Part shown: positions 1-5,353 of the stretch, piece after piece
How the letters are laid out: every line of letters starts with the position of its first letter
Position numbering within the stretch: the first letter of the stretch is position 1
Assembly: GCA_021810175.1 (NCBI GenBank)
Contig: JAJZJJ010000267.1
Coordinates: 1 to 5,353 of the forward strand
DNA: 5,353 bases
Source: Acidobacteriota bacterium
GTDB taxonomy: Bacteria; Acidobacteriota; Terriglobia; Terriglobales; Acidobacteriaceae
Direction of reading: 5' to 3'
The notes under the pieces: model-generated
Told to the model about the DNA's origin: nothing
What the model saw: only the letters and a program-made list of their open reading frames with translations
Database searches by the model: none
Translations under genes and position numbers: made by a program

Positions 1-1842
1 GTTCACGGAAAGCTGCGGAACCACTGCCAGCGGCTGATAGACGCCGCCCACTCCGTGGACCCAGTGCACCGTCTGCACCACCTGCCCCACGCGAATCGGT
101 ACGCCCATGTAGTGAAACTCCGCCCATCCCGCCAGCGGATAAGGGGCAAACGGCCGGTTGCGCCACTTCGGATCGATCAGGTTGTAGTACGGCTGCTCGT
201 CGTTCGGCCGGGTGAAGTACGGCTTCGTCAGCTGCGCATTCTCCGGCACCACCACATGAAAGATCGCGTCCCCTTCGCGGCTGCCCGTCTTTTCCAGTCC
301 GGGGGATGCCAGCTCGGTCACCGGCCACCGGTCGCCATTGGGATTGTTGACCCACGCGCGTGCAAACTCCAGCCCCTCCGGCAACGAACCCCACACCGGC
401 AGCGCGCTCACGTGAACCCGGACGTCGATCTCCGATCCGCGGGTCACGGTGGTCGGCGTATCGCGCGGCACCACCGGCGTTGCATAGTGCGCCGCCGTTC
501 CCGTCGTCCGCATCAGGATCGCGTTCACGTGCAGTCCCAGCGCCTCTGCCAGCGCCGTATTGAACTGGGCCAGTTTGATCTTCAGCACAAAATTCACGTT
601 CGATTTGTCAGCCGCGCTCAGCGAACTGGCATTGACGGCGTCGATCAGATTCTGCGTCGCCTTGTATCCCTCGGCCAGCTCCGGAGCAATCTTCTCCATC
701 TGCGCGGGATTGTCGTTCGCGATCGCGGCGCTCACGTGCGTCTGGATCCGCTGCAGTCCGGCAGTCAGAAATGCTGTATTCCCCGAGTGCACCAGCGACG
801 CAATGCCCGCCAGTGAGGTATCGATTCCCTGGAAGAACGAATCCTCTTTGGCCGTGGTGGGAACCCGCGAACCGTAACGGTGATAGCCAACATTCACCGG
901 GCCGGCCAGCGGAACCGTACCGCCGCCATTCTGCGACTTCTGCATCGCCCATCCGGTGCGCGCCATCTGGAAATACGTCTCGCCCAGCACCGGATCCCAG
1001 CTCCCCTCCGGCACCGTCAGGGTCTTCGTGGGGAAATGATCCGACCAGGTCTTCGTCACGTAGTCGTAAAAGTGAACCGGATACCACTGGTTGGTCGCGT
1101 AGTCGTACATCCCCTTCGGACCCGCGCCAAAAAACGGCGTCCGCGCATAAACCTTCAGCGGCGTCCACGGCCTCAGCCCCGCGGCAATCTGCTGCGGGCA
1201 AACCGCCGGATTGCCGGCATCCAGGTACGCCTCCTGATTCATCTGCCCGGCCACCTGATGGTGCCCGTGCCCATCCGTCAGATTGCCCGTGAATGTGGAC
1301 GCCAGCACCAGCGGCCGGTCTTTGCGCACCACCCGAACCACATCGCACAGCACGCGATGGACGCCCCACTTCTCATGCGCCTCCTGGATCGACTTGGAGA
1401 AGCCGTAGTCCACCACTTTGGTGAAGTACTGCTTCGTCCCCGAATATTCGTCGGCCATCAGCAGTTCGTTCGTCCGAATGAGCCCCAGCGCATTGTAGGT
1501 CGACGCGGACATCGCGTTCTGCCCGCCCTCGCCGCGATTCAGCGTCAGCAGTGCTGTCCGAATTCCCTTCCCCCGCGACTCATAGGCCAGCATGCCGCCG
1601 TCCTCGTCGTCGGGATGCGCGACGATGAACAGCATGCTTCCCCAGGTGTTCAGCTTGCGCAGCGTCTGCGCCAGCCCATCGGCCCCGCGGTCCTGGGGCA
1701 GAGTGTGCGCGTCCGGAGAAGCCGAGATCTTCGTCCGCCACGGAACCACCTGCGCCGAGGCGTACGCGGAGAAGACCAGGACAAGCAGCAGCACGGAAGC
1801 GCGGCGGCTACGGCGGGCGGAATGCTCGGTTTGGGGACTCAT
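1..1842 (-). CDS. Secreted PIG-L (LmbE-like) family deacetylase, C-terminus outside window
   Basis: Reading from the ATG at 1842-1840 to base 1, this frame stays open for 614 codons, and the stop lies outside the window. Residues 1-30 look like a Sec signal peptide: a basic start (RRSRR near 10-14), a hydrophobic run (SVLLLVLVFSAY) and an ASA|Q cleavage site. The PIG-L fold follows directly. AHPDDED at about 75-81 is the family zinc-binding motif with the catalytic Asp, LTLNRGEGGQN at about 99-109 is typical, and GHGHHQ at about 191-196 supplies the later metal-binding histidine. Known members remove N-acetyl groups from GlcNAc-containing or related substrates; the substrate here cannot be told. 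The several hundred residues after the catalytic domain have no motif I can name with certainty, and such long secreted versions are familiar in Acidobacteria and Bacteroidetes. The start is supported by the signal peptide and a close AGGA upstream. It is divergent from the permease gene. Confidence 0.9.
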   Translation of the reverse strand, partial: MSPQTEHSARRSRRASVLLLVLVFSAYASAQVVPWRTKISASPDAHTLPQDRGADGLAQTLRKLNTWGSMLFIVAHPDDEDGGMLAYESRGKGIRTALLTLNRGEGGQNAMSASTYNALGLIRTNELLMADEYSGTKQYFTKVVDYGFSKSIQEAHEKWGVHRVLCDVVRVVRKDRPLVLASTFTGNLTDGHGHHQVAGQMNQEAYLDAGNPAVCPQQIAAGLRPWTPLKVYARTPFFGAGPKGMYDYATNQWYPVHFYDYVTKTWSDHFPTKTLTVPEGSWDPVLGETYFQMARTGWAMQKSQNGGGTVPLAGPVNVGYHRYGSRVPTTAKEDSFFQGIDTSLAGIASLVHSGNTAFLTAGLQRIQTHVSAAIANDNPAQMEKIAPELAEGYKATQNLIDAVNASSLSAADKSNVNFVLKIKLAQFNTALAEALGLHVNAILMRTTGTAAHYATPVVPRDTPTTVTRGSEIDVRVHVSALPVWGSLPEGLEFARAWVNNPNGDRWPVTELASPGLEKTGSREGDAIFHVVVPENAQLTKPYFTRPNDEQPYYNLIDPKWRNRPFAPYPLAGWAEFHYMGVPIRVGQVVQTVHWVHGVGGVYQPLAVVPQLSVN

Positions 1843-1893
1843 TTTCCTGAACAGCCAGTGTATCGTGTCGCGATCTGATACAAAGGCAGGAAG
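1843..1893. promoter_or_regulatory. Divergent intergenic region, 51 bases
   Basis: This is the whole gap between the deacetylase start (1842, minus strand) and the permease start (1894, plus strand). It is so short that the promoters of the two genes must overlap each other or reach into the 5' ends of the genes. I see no pair of good -35/-10 boxes in either direction. The ribosome-binding candidates are AAAGG at 1882-1886, seven bases before the permease ATG, and AGGA close before the deacetylase ATG. The main structure is the dyad at 1859-1882, listed separately. Confidence 0.55.
1859..1882. promoter_or_regulatory. 24-base concentric dyad, candidate operator
   Basis: The arms TGTATC (1859-1864) and GATACA (1877-1882) are perfect reverse complements. 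The hexamer TCGCGA (1868-1873), itself a palindrome, sits on exactly the same centre (between 1870 and 1871). Nine of the twelve base pairs of the dyad are therefore symmetric; only the two 3-base spacers (GTG and TCT) break it. It lies 16 bases from one start codon and 11 from the other, and its right arm touches the AAAGG ribosome-binding candidate of the permease. Size and position fit a site for a dimeric repressor controlling both divergent genes. The regulator is unknown, since no regulator gene is in the window. A hairpin in the leader RNA of the permease is the alternative. Confidence 0.45.
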
Positions 1894-3282
1894 ATGGCCC
1901 TCGACACAATATCCGGCCGGCAGTCCTCGCCGCATCTGGAAAGGCGCGTCGGCCTGGCCAGCGCCGTTTCGCTGAACATGCTTAATATGATCGGCGTCGG
2001 GCCTTTCATCACCCTGCCCCTGGTGGTCGCCGCCATGGGCGGATCGCAGGCTCTCCTTGGCTGGCTCCTCGGCGCCTTCATTGCCGTCTGCGACGGCCTC
2101 GTCTGGGCCGAACTCGGCGCGGCCATGCCCGAAGCCGGCGGTTCGTACGCCTTTCTGCGGGAAATCTATGGCCGCAACGGCGCCGGCCGCTACGTCTCTT
2201 TCCTCTACATCTGGCAGCTTGGCTTCAGCGCGCCCCTGTCCATCGCCTCCGGCTGCATTGGCTTCGCCGAGTACGCGGTGTATGTCTTCCCCGGCCTGCA
2301 GGGAAAGTGGATGGGCATTCACGATTCCAGCTTTCTCGCCGCCGGGGCCTGCATTTTCATTGTGGTTCTGCTGTGGCGCGACGTCCGCACCGTCGCACGC
2401 ATGGCTGGAGTGCTCTTTGCCGGAGTCATGGCCGCCATGGCCATGGTCATCTTCGCCGGATTCACCCACTTCCACGCGCACCTGCTGCGGATGCCTGCTC
2501 ATGCGTTGTCTCCATCGCCGGCCTTCTTTGTCGGCCTCGGCGCCGCCACCCTCATCGCGACCTACGATTACGGCGGCTATTACAACGTCTGCTTTCTCGG
2601 CGGCGAAGTACGCGACCCCTCCAGAACCATTCCCCGATCCATCCTGATTTCCATTGCCGCGGTAGCCGCGCTCTACATCGCTATGAACATCGGCGTCCTC
2701 GGCGTCATTCCCGCTCACGAGCTCACCCGAACCGCCGTGGCCGAAATGATTCACCGCACTCTCGGCTCCGTGGCCGCGCGGGTCATGGCCGGCCTGATCA
2801 TGTGGGCAGCCCTGGGCTCGGTATTTGCTCTGCTCCTCGGCTACTCCCGCGTACCCTACGCCGCGGCTCTCGATGGAAACTACTTCCGCGTCTTTTCCCA
2901 TCTCCACCCGCGCAGAGAGTTCCCCGATTTCTCTCTCCTGGCCATCGGAATCGTCGCCACGGCCTGTTGCTTTCTCAGCCTCACTGAGGCCATTGCCGCT
3001 CTGGTCGTTATCCGTACCCTGCTCCAGTACGTTCTGCAGCAGGTCGGCGTCATCATCCTGCGCATTCGGCGTCCGCAAATGCCGCGCCCCTTCCGCATCT
3101 GGCTCTATCCGCTGCCGCCCCTGCTGGCCCTCGCCGGATTTCTCTTCATCCTGATATCGCGGCCCGATGCGGGAAGAGAATTCCTCTCCGCCGTACTGGT
3201 CGCCGTCGTCGGAACCATCCTCTATATGGTGAGGGCGCGCCTGCGCGGCGAATGGCCCTTCGCCCCCCGAGCCGGCGCATGA
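1894..3282 (+). CDS. APC-superfamily amino acid permease
   Basis: A 462-residue inner-membrane protein of the amino acid-polyamine-organocation (APC) superfamily, which carries amino acids or related compounds by ion-coupled uptake or exchange. It shows about twelve hydrophobic segments, roughly at residues 22-45, 51-75, 99-130, 145-162, 166-190, 210-232, 247-272, 290-318, 345-365, 366-390, 404-421 and 428-446. Family landmarks are the broken first helix around MIGVGPFI (32-39), the ELGAAMPEAGGSYAFLREIYG stretch (73-93) after helix 2, and GGEVRDPSRTIPRSIL (236-251) before helix 7. Length is normal for the family. The ATG at 1894 has AAAGG seven bases upstream and a short cytoplasmic N-terminus before helix 1. 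The substrate cannot be read from sequence. It heads the operon; its TGA overlaps the mobA ATG by four bases, so translation of mobA is probably coupled to it. Confidence 0.93.
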   Translation: MALDTISGRQSSPHLERRVGLASAVSLNMLNMIGVGPFITLPLVVAAMGGSQALLGWLLGAFIAVCDGLVWAELGAAMPEAGGSYAFLREIYGRNGAGRYVSFLYIWQLGFSAPLSIASGCIGFAEYAVYVFPGLQGKWMGIHDSSFLAAGACIFIVVLLWRDVRTVARMAGVLFAGVMAAMAMVIFAGFTHFHAHLLRMPAHALSPSPAFFVGLGAATLIATYDYGGYYNVCFLGGEVRDPSRTIPRSILISIAAVAALYIAMNIGVLGVIPAHELTRTAVAEMIHRTLGSVAARVMAGLIMWAALGSVFALLLGYSRVPYAAALDGNYFRVFSHLHPRREFPDFSLLAIGIVATACCFLSLTEAIAALVVIRTLLQYVLQQVGVIILRIRRPQMPRPFRIWLYPLPPLLALAGFLFILISRPDAGREFLSAVLVAVVGTILYMVRARLRGEWPFAPRAGA

Positions 3283-3963
3283 CTCCCGCTCAGCCTCAGC
3301 CCCGCACCGTGCTCGTCGACAGCTTCGTGCTGGCTGGCGGCCGGAGCTCGCGCATGGGCAGCGACAAGGCCCTGCTGGAGATCGACGGCCGGCCGCTCAT
3401 CGCCATCGCGCTGGAACGCCTGCGCGCCGCCGGCACCAATCCGCGCATCTGCGGCTCCCGTCCGGACCTGGCGCACTTCGCTCCGGCTCTGCCCGACCGT
3501 TTTCCCAACGCCGGGCGCCGGTCTTGAAGCTGCTCTGGCCGCCTCCGGTTCGGAGCTGAGCCTGTTTCTCCCCGTGGATCTGCCCGCCCTGCCCGCCGAT
3601 TTCCTGCGCTGGCTGCTGGCACGCGCCCAGGCTAGTACCGCCCTTGCAACCATTCCCTGGTTCGCGGGGCGCGCGCAGCCTCTGTGCGCCGTTTACAGCC
3701 GGCAACTGCTTCCCGGCATTCGTGACTCGCTTCAGGCCGGCCAGTTCAAAGTGCTGGCGGCCATCCAGTTGGCCGCTACCTCGCTCGGCCAGCGCATCGA
3801 CGCCTTTCAGGTCGAATCCGTCGCCTCGGCTCTCCCTCCCGGCAGGTGGCCCGCATTTCCCCCGCCCTACCGATGGTTCCGCAATCTCAACAGCCCCTTC
3901 GATTTCCAAATCCTTCAGCACGAGCTTGCGTCTGGAGCAAAACCCGATCATCCAATAAGCTGA
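3279..3963 (+). pseudogene. mobA: Molybdenum cofactor guanylyltransferase MobA, frameshifted
   Basis: MobA transfers GMP from GTP to molybdopterin cofactor, making the MGD form used by DMSO-reductase-family enzymes in the cytoplasm. The start at 3279 overlaps the permease stop (ATGA). The first 82 codons carry the nucleotide-binding signature FVLAGGRSSRMGSDKALLEI and end at TGA 3525-3527 after FPNAGRRS. The rest continues in the next frame from about 3514: GLEAALAAS, then FLPVDLPALP with the metal-binding Asp (codon 3577-3579), and the typical C-terminal NLNSPFD (3883-3903), stopping at 3961-3963. Joined, the two halves give a protein of about 227-229 residues, normal or slightly long for the family, and nothing is missing except around the expected GPLGG loop. 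So one short indel breaks an otherwise intact gene. It may be a true recent mutation or a sequencing/assembly error. An in-frame ATG at 3252 is a less likely start. Confidence 0.87.
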
Positions 3964-3972
3964 TTGCAGGAC

Positions 3973-3977
3973 GAGGA
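3973..3977 (+). promoter_or_regulatory. Ribosome-binding candidate for the ABC ATPase
   Basis: GAGGA lies twelve bases before the GTG at 3990, a rather long spacing. It is the only purine-rich Shine-Dalgarno-like stretch near the point where similarity to MlaF-type ATPases begins. It supports the GTG start over the upstream in-frame ATG at 3846, which lies inside mobA coding sequence, and over a second GTG at 4020 that has no such site. Confidence 0.4.
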
Positions 3978-3989
3978 CCCGAAAAGACC

Positions 3990-4802
3990 GTGGCAAGCCC
4001 CCCGGACATTCCCATCGAAGTGCCCGCCTCCACCAATGGCCACTCGGAACGCCAGCCTTATATCGCCTTCGATCACGTCTCCAAATCCTTCGGAAGCGCG
4101 CCGGTCCTCAACGACATCAGCTTCTACGTCATGCCTGGCGAGACCCTCTGCATCATAGGCCGCTCCGGCGTCGGCAAATCCGTCTCCCTGCAGCACATCA
4201 TGGGCTTCCTCAAGCCTGATTCCGGCCGCATCTTCGTCGCCGGCGAGGACATCACGGACTTCACCGAGAAGCAACTGCAGGCGGTGCGCCGCAAGGTCAC
4301 CATGGTCTTCCAGAACGGCGCGCTTTTCGATTCCCTCACCGTCGGCGAGAACGTCGCCTTTCCGCTGCGCGAAGGCCGCGGCCTGGCCGAAGATCAGATT
4401 CAGCAGATCGTTCGCGGACTGCTGGATATGGTCGGCATGGCCGACATTATCGACCTGCTCCCCTCCGACCTCTCCACCGGCATGAAGCGCTCCGTGGCCA
4501 TCGCCCGCGCCCTGGCCGCCGAGCCGGAGGCCATCCTCTACGACGAGCCCACCACCATGGTGGACCCGCTCATCGCCCACCTGCTCGGCGACCTTATCCG
4601 CAAGCTCCGCAATCAGCTCCACCTCACCAGCATCGTCGTCACCCACGACATGCGCTTTGCCGAGCGCCTCGCCGACCGCGTGCTCTTCCTCCACCAGGGC
4701 CGCGCTCAGTTCTTCGGAACTCTGGAGCAGATGCACCAGTCCGACGACGAAGTCCTCCGCCAGTTCTTCGAGCTGGACGCGCTCAATTTACCGGAGCTGT
4801 AA
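3990..4802 (+). CDS. MlaF-like ABC transporter ATP-binding protein
   Basis: A 270-residue cytoplasmic ATPase. From the GTG at 3990: Walker A GRSGVGKS (57-64), Q-loop in TMVFQNGALFDSLTVGENVAFPLRE (glutamine 108), ABC signature LSTGM (161-165), Walker B AILYDEP (181-187), D-loop TMVDP (189-193) and switch histidine in VVTHDM (219). The FQNGALFDSLTVGENVAFPLR block and the methionine in the signature are hallmarks of the Mla/Ttg2/TGD3 class, which powers phospholipid movement between inner and outer membrane together with an MlaE permease and MCE (MlaD) proteins. The signature has Thr where E. coli MlaF has Gly (LSGGM). All catalytic residues are present, so it should be active. The frame extends upstream to an ATG at 3846, but that part overlaps mobA and reads as non-homologous. 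The gap to the mobA stop is 26 bases. No MlaE or MlaD gene adjoins it, so the transporter assignment is by family only. Confidence 0.9.
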   Translation: MASPPDIPIEVPASTNGHSERQPYIAFDHVSKSFGSAPVLNDISFYVMPGETLCIIGRSGVGKSVSLQHIMGFLKPDSGRIFVAGEDITDFTEKQLQAVRRKVTMVFQNGALFDSLTVGENVAFPLREGRGLAEDQIQQIVRGLLDMVGMADIIDLLPSDLSTGMKRSVAIARALAAEPEAILYDEPTTMVDPLIAHLLGDLIRKLRNQLHLTSIVVTHDMRFAERLADRVLFLHQGRAQFFGTLEQMHQSDDEVLRQFFELDALNLPEL

Positions 4803-4849
4803 TCACGGCTGTGCACGCTCCAGATGCAAAGCGATTCCATCGGTAAATT
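4785..4849. repeat. 9-base inverted repeat spanning the convergent gene ends
   Basis: AATTTACCG (4785-4793) and CGGTAAATT (4841-4849) are perfect reverse complements separated by 47 bases. The two abutting stop codons lie inside the loop. Both arms are coding (end of the ATPase and of the opposite gene). The loop also holds a 5-base pair GGAGC/GCTCC (4793-4797 and 4817-4821). A loop this long and the lack of a T-run make it a poor match to an intrinsic terminator. By chance about one such repeat with loops up to this size is expected in a window of this length, so significance is weak. Confidence 0.25.
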
Positions 4850-5353
4850 TCGGGGACTCGATCGTAATCGGCGCACCCGTGCTGCTCAGCCTCGCCTTTG
4901 CCACAGCGCTTCCCGTCACAACATTCATCCAGCGCCCCGAATAATGCCCGCGGGGCAGCTTCAATGTCACCGCGGACGGTCCCTTGCCATCCAGATACAT
5001 CGCATATGTGTGACCAGGCCATGAAAGCACCCGCGGAACCACCCCCGACGCATGGACAACCGTCCCCCGATCCAGCTGCATATGCACGAGGGGCAGGCTT
5101 TGCAGAAACTCCCTCAGGATATGCAGCTGGCTCCGCAGCGCCGGGCTGCCGCCGCCCGGACCATTCGGTGCCATGTCGTTCCCGCCCGGATGCGCGGGGC
5201 TGAAAGAATAATCCAGGCCATCGAAGGTGCTGCCGCCGCTCAGCATAAAGTTCCACGCCTGGCGTCGATACGCCGCATTGCCGCGCCCCAGAAATCCCGT
5301 CTCGTCGTAGGCGATTGGCTTGTTGAGTCCGTAGTTCCAGGTCGCAGCTTCCG
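4803..5353 (-). CDS. Probable glycoside-hydrolase-like protein, C-terminal part only
   Basis: The frame is open from the window edge (5353) to a TGA at 4805-4803, giving the last 182 residues. A Met codon at 5246 is internal, since coding similarity continues upstream of it. The visible part starts with NYGLNKPIAYDETGFLGRG, which resembles the strand bearing the nucleophile Glu near the end of a (beta/alpha)8 glycosidase, then YRRQAWNFMLSGGSTFDGLDYSFSPAHPGGND, then a helix LHILREFLQSL. A beta-rich tail follows (YAMYLDGKGPSAVTLKLPRGHY, then GRWMNVVTG), similar to the small C-terminal domain found in DUF4038 / collagenase-like secreted glycosidases. The likely role is hydrolysis of a polysaccharide or glycan outside the cytoplasm; substrate and family are uncertain, as most of the catalytic domain and any signal peptide lie outside. 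It converges on the ATPase gene with no spacer. Confidence 0.75.
   Translation of the reverse strand, partial: EAATWNYGLNKPIAYDETGFLGRGNAAYRRQAWNFMLSGGSTFDGLDYSFSPAHPGGNDMAPNGPGGGSPALRSQLHILREFLQSLPLVHMQLDRGTVVHASGVVPRVLSWPGHTYAMYLDGKGPSAVTLKLPRGHYSGRWMNVVTGSAVAKARLSSTGAPITIESPKFTDGIALHLERAQP

Noticed and set aside
55..1878. Long open plus-strand frames (55-816 and 880-1878) opposite the deacetylase gene
   Set aside because: They are in the antisense register of a clear PIG-L gene, are rich in Arg, His and Pro with no recognisable domain, and arise from the GC-rich codon pattern.
2428..2450. Repeated GCCATGGC palindromes inside the permease gene
   Set aside because: They encode Ala-Met repeats in a membrane helix (VMAAMAMVI) with common codons; no regulatory meaning is needed.
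3846..3989. N-terminal extension of the ABC ATPase from the ATG at 3846
   Set aside because: It overlaps the conserved MobA C-terminus in another frame and has no family similarity; MlaF-type proteins start close to the GTG at 3990.
3222..3996. Minus-strand open frames opposite mobA (3222-3653, 3296-3622, 3397-3996)
   Set aside because: MobA motifs on the plus strand account for this DNA on both sides of the frameshift; the antisense frames show no domain or start signal.
3948..4736. Minus-strand open frame of 262 codons opposite the ABC ATPase
   Set aside because: It is a mirror of a strongly conserved ATPase gene; its Gly/Ala/Glu/Val-rich sequence shows no motif, and such antisense frames are often wrongly annotated.
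4783..5256. Alternative minus-strand frame of 157 codons over the glycosidase-like gene
   Set aside because: The other minus frame has coherent secondary-structure-like sequence, runs past the window edge and ends exactly at the ATPase stop; this one is low-complexity Arg/Gly/Ala-rich.

Overview
The window looks like chromosomal DNA of a GC-rich, Gram-negative-type bacterium. Acidobacteriota is my best guess. It rests on recalled family resemblance (a very large secreted PIG-L deacetylase, and an MlaF-like ATPase with an LSTGM signature and DEPTTMVDP Walker B region), not on a search. No RNA gene, CRISPR array, insertion sequence or phage gene was seen. Coding density is close to complete.

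Layout: (1) 1-1842, minus strand: the first 614 codons of a secreted PIG-L/LmbE-type deacetylase whose C-terminus lies outside the window. (2) 1843-1893: a 51-base divergent intergenic region holding a well-centred 24-base dyad, a candidate operator. (3) 1894-4802, plus strand: an apparent three-gene operon. It starts with an APC-superfamily amino acid permease, whose stop codon overlaps the start of mobA (molybdenum cofactor guanylyltransferase) as ATGA. mobA is broken by a frameshift near 3515. Then comes an MlaF-type ABC ATPase, best started at a GTG at 3990. (4) 4803-5353, minus strand: the C-terminal 182 residues of a probable secreted glycoside-hydrolase-like protein. Its stop codon directly abuts the ATPase stop codon with no base between.

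The genes do not form an obvious single pathway. The two outer minus-strand genes look like secreted carbohydrate-active proteins. The central operon combines amino acid transport, cofactor maturation and probably the energising subunit of an envelope lipid transporter whose permease and MCE partners are not here. I found no convincing new multi-gene system. The points most worth a second look are the dyad in the divergent promoter region, the mobA frameshift (which fits loss of one copy of a CCGGG tandem repeat), the variant ABC signature in an ATPase without visible partners, and a base-composition skew that follows the DNA strand rather than gene direction.
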